From the NCBI GenBank assembly GCA_913057175.1, contig CAJXNP010000017.1, positions 1 to 64,000 of the forward strand: DNA of 64,000 nt. Reading direction: 5' to 3'. This DNA comes from an uncultured Cytophagales bacterium (GTDB lineage Bacteria > Bacteroidota > Bacteroidia > Cytophagales > Cyclobacteriaceae). The notes beneath the pieces are model-generated. The model was not told the DNA's origin, ran no database searches, and worked only from the letters and a program-made list of their open reading frames with translations. Numbering within the stretch: position 1 is the first letter of the stretch; each line of letters opens with the position of its first letter. The position numbers and the translations under genes are program-made. Below, piece after piece: positions 57,827 to 64,000 of the stretch.

Positions 57827-58585
57827 TTATTGAAATTTTTTCAGATCGTCTTTCGTGCCCAGGTCAATGCATTCACTGTTTTCAAATATATAAGAATCTA
57901 CTTTAAAACCCTGTTTGATGAATTCAAGAAAAAGGTCGCCCGGATAGATTTCTCTGTCTTCTCCATTTTCTAATGGTATTCTACCTTCTTCGTGATTGTT
58001 TATTAATTCAGTGACCCTGCTTTGCAGGTATTTCGTAAACCTTGGACCCCAGATTGCCCCTGACCAACCGTATTGTAAATGGGTGTCCTTGGGTTTAATG
58101 ACAATGTCAGTAACTTCTCCCTGATTATTCAATTCAACCATATCCCATTTATGTTTTTTCTCTACTGGAAATAAAGCCAGGATGAGATCAGAGCTCTTTT
58201 TTTCCATCACTTCTTTAAGTACTTTAAAGTAATTTTCCGGTTGTATGTACATATCAGGAAATCCTAATGCTACCAGGCAATTGTCTACAAAAGGGGAGGC
58301 TTCATTTAAAGTAAACGGAACACCATGAGGGTGTCTCATCATTAAATAAGAAATGTGCACGCCAAAATCATCCCCGTTTTTGTAATGTTCCATGATGTCG
58401 TATTTCCCCTCCCGGATGATGAAATAGACCTTTTGAATTCCCGCCAGCTTATACGAGTTGATCAGCACTTCGGAGATCGCCTTCTTCTGGCCATTGATGT
58501 GGACGGGGAGTATTTCTTTGCTTCCCGGAATATCACCCAATCGGGTCGCCCTGCCTGCGGCGGGAATGATGCCTACTAACTCCAT
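57827..58585 (-). CDS. Sugar-phosphate nucleotidyltransferase (RfbA-like)
   Basis: A 252-residue GT-A-fold nucleotidyltransferase. Seen are the N-terminal IIPAAGRATRLGDIPGSKEILPV, VYFIIREGKYDIMEHYKNG and the metal/substrate site LVALGFPDMYIQPENYF, with GWSGAIWGPRF and YPGDLFLEFIKQGFKV near the C-terminus ending SECIDLGTKDDL. It should activate a hexose-1-phosphate as an NDP-sugar; which sugar is not determined. Upstream gene of a pair with the SUI1 homologue. Confidence 0.87.
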   Translation of the reverse strand: MELVGIIPAAGRATRLGDIPGSKEILPVHINGQKKAISEVLINSYKLAGIQKVYFIIREGKYDIMEHYKNGDDFGVHISYLMMRHPHGVPFTLNEASPFVDNCLVALGFPDMYIQPENYFKVLKEVMEKKSSDLILALFPVEKKHKWDMVELNNQGEVTDIVIKPKDTHLQYGWSGAIWGPRFTKYLQSRVTELINNHEEGRIPLENGEDREIYPGDLFLEFIKQGFKVDSYIFENSECIDLGTKDDLKKFQ

Positions 58586-58626
58586 ATAACTTTTCTACTT
58601 TCCTCTTACGACAAAGAAAGCATTTT

Positions 58627-59481
58627 TTATCCGTTCCAGCTACCAAATTTACCGGATTGGTAGTCTTCGTAAGCTTCATGGATTTCTTCTAATGTGTTCA
58701 TCACAAACGGTCCCTGTGCAACAACCGGTTCATTGAAGGGTTTTGCGTGACCCAAAATGATTATGCTTTCTTCCAATGCTTTGATGCTTATTTTCTCATC
58801 GTCATTCAAGAATTCTACCAGCTGGTACATCCTGGCATTTTGACCGTTAACTTCAACTTTGCCACGAACCATATGAAAAAAGACATTGTGATTTGTTGGG
58901 ATATCTACATCAAGCTGAGCGCCATTTTCAAGGTAAAGAGTGCTTAAGTAAATATCATTCATCGAATCGAATGCTCCATTCTGCCCCCACCACTTTCCGG
59001 AAATGATCTGTGCTTTGACTTTTCCATCATCCAATTTCACAATCGGGATGTCTTCCTTTTGCAATCCTTTGTAGAATGGTTTTGTCATTTTATGTTTTGC
59101 CGGAAGATTGAGCCACATCTGGAGGATTTCCATTTTTCCACCTTCTTTTTTGAATTGATCGGAGGATACTTCAGCATGGATCAGTCCGCTACCGGCTGTC
59201 ATCCACTGGATCCCTCCGGACCGGATCGTGCTTTCATGACCGCTGGAGTCTTTATGCATGATATCACCATCAATGATGAAAGTTACGGTTTCCATTCCAC
59301 GATGAGGGTGGGGGCCAAATGGCAAACCGTTATTATTGGGTGGATAAACCTGAGGGCCGTGATGATTGAGAAAAATGAACGGGTCGACCTGGTCGAGGTT
59401 ATGAGTGGGGAGGGGTGAATATGTAGTCAGATCGGCTATGGGTCGGTATTCGGAATTATGTATCTTTTTGATCGTTCGCAT
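58627..59481 (-). CDS. Pirin family protein
   Basis: A 284-residue bicupin pirin. The N-terminal cupin carries the metal ligands in FGPHPHRGMETVTFIIDGDIMHKDSSGH and GLIHAEVSSD. The C-terminal cupin (QLDVDIPTNHNVFFHMVRGKVEVN, IILGHAKPFNEPVVAQGPFVMNT) closes the protein. Some pirins show quercetin dioxygenase activity and others act as regulators; neither can be chosen here. Divergent from trxA across a region with element A copy 2. Confidence 0.9.
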   Translation of the reverse strand: MRTIKKIHNSEYRPIADLTTYSPLPTHNLDQVDPFIFLNHHGPQVYPPNNNGLPFGPHPHRGMETVTFIIDGDIMHKDSSGHESTIRSGGIQWMTAGSGLIHAEVSSDQFKKEGGKMEILQMWLNLPAKHKMTKPFYKGLQKEDIPIVKLDDGKVKAQIISGKWWGQNGAFDSMNDIYLSTLYLENGAQLDVDIPTNHNVFFHMVRGKVEVNGQNARMYQLVEFLNDDEKISIKALEESIIILGHAKPFNEPVVAQGPFVMNTLEEIHEAYEDYQSGKFGSWNG

Positions 59482-59556
59482 GGTTTTTATTGTATAGACA
59501 ACAATTTAATAATTATTAACACCTTCTGATCGATTATGTTTCAGGATTTGTTGTGA

Positions 59557-59635
59557 AGTTAACCCGCTTTATTCATGTGAAAAACATGAATAATGACGAT
59601 AACTTGTTGAAAACTTCTGTTATTCAATAAGTTAT
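59557..59635 (-). repeat. Dispersed two-hairpin element A, copy 2
   Basis: Reverse complement of 1-79 with four substitutions and no indels. The second hairpin (TTATTCATG/CATGAATAA) is perfectly conserved and the first has one change in its arm. Lies between the divergent pirin and thioredoxin genes, so it does not look like a terminator for either. Confidence 0.85.
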
Positions 59636-59731
59636 GTCAGGGCTGGTTTGATTTTCTGTCATAATGACCGGAATAATTTGCATTTTCACAAAGGAATGAA
59701 AATTGATCAGCGATGAGAAAATTTGATAGAG

Positions 59732-60034
59732 ATGAAAGGAAGCTTTAAGCAGATTGTTAATTCAGCGCCATTGGTACTCGTGGATTTTCATGCGGATTGG
59801 TGTGGTCCCTGTAAAATGTTGTCTCCTATTTTAAAAGAGATATCCGGTGAGATGGGAGGGAAGGTTAAGATTGTGAAGATCGATGTAGACCGGAATAATC
59901 GCCTTGCTCAGCAATACCAGGTACAGGGTGTGCCGACACTCTTACTTTTCAAAAAGGGTAAACAGGTCTGGAGACAATCAGGTGTGCCACCTAAAAATCA
60001 AATTGTCCAGCTGATCAATAGCAATTCTAATTGA
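59732..60034 (+). CDS. trxA: Thioredoxin
   Basis: A 100-residue thioredoxin with the redox site WCGPC (Trp23-Cys27), Asp18 in the usual buried position and the cis-Pro loop GVPTLLLF. No signal peptide, so it reduces disulfides in the cytoplasm. ATG 59732 (MKGSFKQIVNS) is preferred over the in-frame TTG at 59723. Confidence 0.95.
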   Translation: MKGSFKQIVNSAPLVLVDFHADWCGPCKMLSPILKEISGEMGGKVKIVKIDVDRNNRLAQQYQVQGVPTLLLFKKGKQVWRQSGVPPKNQIVQLINSNSN

Positions 60035-60047
60035 AACATCAGAAAAT

Positions 60048-60325
60048 CGTTCCGAAAGGAACGTCTGGTAGGTAGAAAAAATAAATCAGGAGGTCAAATT
60101 CGTTCCGTAGGAACGTGTGGTGAAAATCCAGGTTATGAATTTTCTTTGAAGATAAGCCATTCAATATATGCAAGTTAGAATGTTTTGTGAATGGATTTGA
60201 AATTGGATAACAAACTAAATTGAACACATGAATGTATAGTTTGGTAATTGTCTTGACTATATATCTTCCCTTAAGGTGAATATCATTAATGTTTCAAAAA
60301 ATCACCAAACGTTCCTATCGGAACG
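60048..60325. repeat. Three copies of CGTTCC-loop-GGAACG hairpin (element D)
   Basis: Hairpins at 60048-60063 (loop GAAA), 60101-60115 (loop GTA) and 60310-60325 (loop TATC). The first two are in the same orientation and the third is inverted. They share flanks of the form GGAACGTnTGGTG. They lie in the 333-bp gap between trxA and the DUF4251 gene, which otherwise shows no feature. Confidence 0.8.
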
Positions 60326-60367
60326 ATTCATCATGAAGTGGCAACATGTTAGTCAGAGTAACAAACA

Positions 60368-60910
60368 TCAGTCGATTTCTTCTGAATCATCTGTACTTTT
60401 AATGTTTCCTGTGTAGCGGATCGGTGACTTATTATTACTAGTCACGGACAGTGAGGCCGCTTCATATCCGCTGATGGTAAGTATGCAGTTATATGTGTCG
60501 TCCGAGCCTCTGATGCGGAACTTAACGGTAATGCGATATTTCTTATCATTTACAGAAACATCATGGCTTTCCATTTCCCCGTCGAATTTAACTCCGCCAT
60601 TACTGTTGTAATACCCACCACTATAGGATCTTCCAAAGTAAGATAAATCGCCAATCGCATGGTTGCCTTCAATTTTTAAAAGATGATTCCGGGTTGTGAT
60701 ATCTACCTGAGGCCCCCTTTGTGGGAACGCCCTTTCTCCAACAAACTCAAATTGTCCCGATTCGACTAGTTGAACGAGCTCATTGTACTCCCTTTCCCTT
60801 TTTTCCTCTTTGCTTTCTGTTTGATTTTCCTGTGCGACGGCATTCATCAGAGGGAGGATTAGAAAAAACCCAATTAATAAGATAGAGCAAGTGTTTTGTG
60901 GTTTAGTCAT
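60368..60910 (-). CDS. DUF4251 exported protein
   Basis: A 180-residue exported protein of the DUF4251 family, restricted largely to Bacteroidota. Signal segment CSILLIGFFLILPLMNAVAQ follows MTKPQN (ATG 60910). A charged linker (ESKEEKREREYNELVQLVES) leads to the family core: FEFVGERAFPQRGPQVDITTRNHLLKIEGNHAIGDLSYFGRSYSGGYYNSNGGVKFDG. No catalytic residues apparent; function unknown. Confidence 0.87.
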   Translation of the reverse strand: MTKPQNTCSILLIGFFLILPLMNAVAQENQTESKEEKREREYNELVQLVESGQFEFVGERAFPQRGPQVDITTRNHLLKIEGNHAIGDLSYFGRSYSGGYYNSNGGVKFDGEMESHDVSVNDKKYRITVKFRIRGSDDTYNCILTISGYEAASLSVTSNNKSPIRYTGNIKSTDDSEEID

Positions 60911-61022
60911 GATTTCAATGTTTTTAATTTGATCCAAAATATCATAAATCCGCAAAGAGACTCAGTTGAGGTCCTTTGTCAGTGGTTAGTCATGCCATGA
61001 CTTGTTTATTTTAGGAACTACA

Positions 61023-61541
61023 TCAAAATTTGTTCCGGTTGTTGTATGCCTTGATCTTTTCATTCAGTTTTTTGAAATCTAGTTGACCCTTCACTTCTTT
61101 TAAATGGTCCATGATGGCCAGCCCCTTGTTCAATTGGCTATCCACATTTTTGACCTTTCCAACGATGTATACAAGGTTTCTTTGCTTTCCCATGGTCAGC
61201 GACTCAAAGTGCTTTCTGCCTTCGTCATCCTGATCCAATAATACCCGGAATGATTCAGGCATGGGGAGGCCAAATTCAGAATGGTCCTTCTCGATCTTCA
61301 CCTCAATTTTCTGACCTTCTTCTAATCCTAGCTGATCCCGGACGTTTTTATTTAACAGAATAAACCAGTAATCCTTTGCTGGCATCAGGGCAGATTGGAT
61401 CTTGACCGAATCACTCAACCAGCAAATGACACGTCTGTTATCTCCTTCAATAAATTCTATGGCAATTTCCTCCGGAACCGAAAGATGATGTCCCCACAGT
61501 TTGGTGTGGAAGTTTTCAACAGTTGATTGAAAAGATTTCAT
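61023..61541 (-). CDS. DUF1905/YdeI-like protein
   Basis: A 172-residue cytoplasmic protein. The N-terminal half is a DUF1905-like small barrel (SVPEEIAIEFIEGDNRRVICWLSDSVKIQSALMPAKDYWFILLNKNVRDQLGLEEGQKIEVKI). The C-terminal half is the YdeI/OmpD-associated helical part (VLLDQDDEGRKHFESLTMGKQRNLVYIVGKVKNVDSQLNKGLAIMDHL). Members are named for bacteriocin protection, but that role is not established here. Confidence 0.8.
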   Translation of the reverse strand: MKSFQSTVENFHTKLWGHHLSVPEEIAIEFIEGDNRRVICWLSDSVKIQSALMPAKDYWFILLNKNVRDQLGLEEGQKIEVKIEKDHSEFGLPMPESFRVLLDQDDEGRKHFESLTMGKQRNLVYIVGKVKNVDSQLNKGLAIMDHLKEVKGQLDFKKLNEKIKAYNNRNKF

Positions 61542-61708
61542 TTTTTGGCTAAATAACTTTGGTTTAATTCTGTTAAAGAAAAATAAATCTAACTAATTTT
61601 AAAATTATCTTAAACCTGCAGCCCTTTATTCAAATTAGTCCCCGATGTGATCTTTCCTGTCACGGATAGGTTTTCACCAGGAACAAACAATTTAGATAAT
61701 TGCTATTG

Positions 61709-61731
61709 ATTGAGGTAACAGTGTCCTCAAT
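61709..61731. promoter_or_regulatory. Inverted repeat before the GMC oxidoreductase gene
   Basis: Perfect 7-bp arms ATTGAGG (61709-61715) and CCTCAAT (61725-61731) with a 9-nt spacer, 34 bp upstream of ATG 61766. Could be an operator or a leader hairpin. Confidence 0.4.
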
Positions 61732-61765
61732 TATAAAGCAAAGTAAATAATAAAAACACCTGTTT

Positions 61766-63472
61766 ATGGCAAATTTTAATATTGATGCAAAACAAAATAA
61801 TACCTATGATGCCATTGTCATCGGTTCGGGAATAAGTGGTGGATGGGCAGCAAAGGAATTATGCGAGAAAGGATTAAAAACCCTTGTCCTGGAGCGAGGG
61901 AGGATGGTTGAGCACGTCAAGGACTATCCGACTATGAACGACGATCCCTGGGATCATCAATTACGGGGAGCTCTTACAGTCGATGAGCAAAAGAATTACC
62001 CAATGATAAATAAGGTGGGTTTTATTGGTGAAGATAATAAGCACTTTTATGCCAATGAACTCGACAATCCTTATACAGAGGTCAAACCATTTATGTGGAT
62101 CCGCGGACACCAGGTCGGTGGCCGATCGCTCCTTTGGGGAAAACAGTGCTACCGGTGGAGTGACCTGGATTTTGAAGCTAATGCCAAAGACGGTTATGGA
62201 GTGGACTGGCCAATCAGATATAAAGACATAGAACCCTGGTACACGTATGTGGAAAAATTTGCCGGGATCAGTGGTCAGAAATTGGGATTGCCTCATTTGC
62301 CGGACAGTCATTTTCTTCCACCAATGGAACTGAATTGTGTGGAAGAATATGCCAAAGGAAAGATCGAAGAAAATTTTCCCGGCCGGCACCTGATGATCGG
62401 ACGGGTGGCACATTTGACTGAGCCGTTAAATGGTCGCGGAAAATGTCTGTACCGAAACAGGTGTTCACGAGGTTGTCCGTATGGAGCGTATTTCAGCAGC
62501 AATGCCGTGACAATCCCCGCGGCTCAGAAAACCGGAAACCTGACTATCCGACCGTATTCCATTGTCAATTCCATTATTTACGATGATGAAAAAGGAAAAG
62601 CGACAGGAGTGAGGATCATTGATGCGGAGACGAATGAAGTGCAGGAATTTTATTCTAGAATTATCTTCTGCAATGCATCAGCATTGGGTTCGACGTTTAT
62701 TCTTTTGAACTCTACCTCAGATCGATTTCCGAATGGGTTCGGGAATGACAGCGGAGAACTGGGTCACAACCTGATGGATCACACTTACAAGGTAGGAGCA
62801 ATGGGGTCGATCGATGGCTTTGAGGATAAGTATTATTCCGGAAGAAGACCGAACGGGATCTACATTCCCCGTTATGTCAACCTGGATGAGAAAACCAAAA
62901 CAGACAAATTCGTTCGTGGCTTTGGCTACCAGGGAGGCGCGGGTCGTTCAAACTGGGGTTCAGGCATCAATTCGGATGGATTTGGAGGAGACTTTAAAGA
63001 AGGTCTGTTCAAGCCCGGACCATGGGGGTTTTTCATCACCGGATTTGGGGAGTGCCTGCCTTATCACGAAAACAAAGTGACGTTGGATCAGGATAGCAAA
63101 GACAAATGGGGGCAGCCTACTCTGGCAATAGATTGTGAATTCAAGGAAAATGAACTGGAGATCAACAAGCAGATCGTAACGGATGCGGTGGAGATGCTGG
63201 AAAAATCAGGGTTTAAGAATATCCTGCCATTCGATAACCAAAGCCCCCCTGGCCATGGCATTCACGAAATGGGAACAGCCAGGATGGGCAGGGATCCCAA
63301 AACTTCTGTTTTGAACGGGTACAACCAGGTCTATGCAGCGAAAAATGTTTTTGTTACCGATGGAGCTTGCATGACCTCATCATCGTGTGTGAATCCATCA
63401 TTGACCTACATGGCGTTAACCGCCAGGGCGGCCAATCATGCAGTGGAAGAATTGAAACGACAAAACCTTTAA
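61766..63472 (+). CDS. GMC family oxidoreductase (FAD-dependent sugar/alcohol dehydrogenase)
   Basis: A 568-residue FAD enzyme of the glucose-methanol-choline family. The N-terminal FAD fold is DAIVIGSGISGGWAAKELCEKGLKTLVLERGR; RGHQVGGRSLLWGKQCYRW follows. A Cys motif (YRNRCSRGCPYGAYF) is characteristic of the bacterial subgroup that partners a gluconate-dehydrogenase subunit 3. The C-terminus has the active-site GIHEMGTARMG and NVFVTDGACMTSSSCVNPSLTYMALTARAANHAV. Oxidises a sugar or cyclic alcohol and passes electrons on. Its own N-terminus has no signal peptide, so co-export with the Tat-signal-bearing downstream subunit is likely. Confidence 0.92.
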   Translation: MANFNIDAKQNNTYDAIVIGSGISGGWAAKELCEKGLKTLVLERGRMVEHVKDYPTMNDDPWDHQLRGALTVDEQKNYPMINKVGFIGEDNKHFYANELDNPYTEVKPFMWIRGHQVGGRSLLWGKQCYRWSDLDFEANAKDGYGVDWPIRYKDIEPWYTYVEKFAGISGQKLGLPHLPDSHFLPPMELNCVEEYAKGKIEENFPGRHLMIGRVAHLTEPLNGRGKCLYRNRCSRGCPYGAYFSSNAVTIPAAQKTGNLTIRPYSIVNSIIYDDEKGKATGVRIIDAETNEVQEFYSRIIFCNASALGSTFILLNSTSDRFPNGFGNDSGELGHNLMDHTYKVGAMGSIDGFEDKYYSGRRPNGIYIPRYVNLDEKTKTDKFVRGFGYQGGAGRSNWGSGINSDGFGGDFKEGLFKPGPWGFFITGFGECLPYHENKVTLDQDSKDKWGQPTLAIDCEFKENELEINKQIVTDAVEMLEKSGFKNILPFDNQSPPGHGIHEMGTARMGRDPKTSVLNGYNQVYAAKNVFVTDGACMTSSSCVNPSLTYMALTARAANHAVEELKRQNL

Positions 63473-63475
63473 GCT

Positions 63476-64000
63476 ATGAACCGAAGAGAAGCATTTAAAA
63501 ATACAGCATTATTATTGGGAGTTACGCTTTCGGGATCTACCCTGACAGCATTGATGCAGTCCTGTCAGAAACAAAGCCGGGTGGATTGGCAGCCCAAATT
63601 TTTCACCCCCGAACAGGCAGCGGTGGTTTCGGAAATTTGTGAAACCATTTTACCTAAAACAGAAACCCCCGGGGCAAAAGACCTGAAGGTAGATATCTTC
63701 GTCGACCTCATGATCAATGAGACATTGGGAGAGGCCGATCAAAAACATGTTCGGGAAGGCTACGAAAAATTTGTCGCTACATGTGATGAGATGTTCGGGA
63801 AGTCGTTCACTAAGCTAAGCGAAGAAGAAAGAAAAGAAGTTCTGACAAGGGTGGAAAAAGAGTCCAACACCTTCAACCCAAGTGTGTGGGGAAGTCCGTT
63901 GGGTGAGCAGGCGCCAGTTGATTTTTACAGGCGGGTAAAGCAGTTTACGCTGGTTGGCTATTACACTTCCGAATACATTGGTAAAAATGTATTGGTTTAC
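63476..64000 (+). CDS. Gluconate 2-dehydrogenase subunit 3 family protein (partial, 3' end beyond window)
   Basis: The first 175 codons of a gene running past the window end. The twin-arginine signal NRREAFKNTALLLG is followed by a lipobox-like LMQS-Cys, so it is probably a Tat-exported lipoprotein that carries the GMC subunit across the membrane. The body matches gluconate 2-dehydrogenase subunit 3: FFTPEQAAVVSEICETILPKTETPGAKDLKVDIFVDLMINE ... FYRRVKQFTLVGYYTSEY. Starts 3 bp after the GMC gene stop. Confidence 0.9.
   Translation, partial: MNRREAFKNTALLLGVTLSGSTLTALMQSCQKQSRVDWQPKFFTPEQAAVVSEICETILPKTETPGAKDLKVDIFVDLMINETLGEADQKHVREGYEKFVATCDEMFGKSFTKLSEEERKEVLTRVEKESNTFNPSVWGSPLGEQAPVDFYRRVKQFTLVGYYTSEYIGKNVLVY

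Overview
The window looks like chromosomal DNA of a member of the Bacteroidota, most likely a free-living, probably marine member of the Cytophagales. Three things point that way. Two large secreted proteins end in type IX secretion (Por) sorting domains. There are many Bacteroidota-type lipoproteins and TAnnTTTG-like promoter boxes. Several families are typical of the phylum: a CzcA pump fused to an outer-membrane factor, DUF6660, DUF4251, an SUI1 homologue, and a propeller/Y_Y_Y histidine kinase. The order is an inference; I see no rRNA or tRNA gene to place it better.

Layout. 0.2-2.6 kb: an amidohydrolase lipoprotein and two small DUF proteins (DUF2200, DUF1801). 3.0-9.0 kb: a heavy-metal efflux operon (Cys-rich DUF6660 protein, CzcA fused to CzcC, His-rich CzcB). 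9.4-14.2 kb: a secreted GH44 glycanase, a cupin, a beta-propeller protein and a lipoprotein, with a 22-bp-period palindrome array in the gap at 11.83-11.92 kb. 14.4-18.9 kb: a large ATP-binding LuxR regulator divergent from an MlrC-like lipoprotein. 18.9-28.2 kb: a phenylalanine/tyrosine catabolic block (phenylalanine hydroxylase, HPPD, homogentisate dioxygenase, aminotransferase, FAH-family hydrolase, flavin-reductase-like protein, acetoacetyl-CoA ligase). It would take phenylalanine to fumarate and acetoacetyl-CoA. A pair of identical operator-like palindromes brackets the likely hppD promoter.

28.4-37.2 kb: mixed genes (GNAT, a VanW/glycosyltransferase-like fusion, a PliI-like lipoprotein, GH13 amylase, a porin-like barrel, HEAT protein, DUF456, patatin, an exported Cys-rich protein). 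37.5-52.6 kb: very large surface or envelope proteins (a 2368-residue five-repeat protein with sorting domain, a TPR/FG-GAP/ASPIC lipoprotein, DUF2784, a propeller sensor kinase). 52.7-64 kb: two lipoproteins, an ammonium transporter with a small unknown partner gene, a sugar-nucleotidyltransferase/SUI1 pair, pirin, thioredoxin, DUF4251, a YdeI-like protein, and a GMC oxidoreductase followed by its gluconate-dehydrogenase subunit-3 partner, which is cut by the window end.

The intergenic DNA carries several families of short palindromic repeats, named here A to E. A 79-bp two-hairpin element occurs at both ends of the window in opposite orientations (75/79 identical). A multi-hairpin element occurs at 1.6 and 17.0 kb and distorts the apparent starts of two genes. 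Smaller REP-like palindromes lie at 2.9, 53.4, 55.5 and 60.0-60.3 kb. I found no CRISPR array, insertion sequence, prophage or integrase gene.
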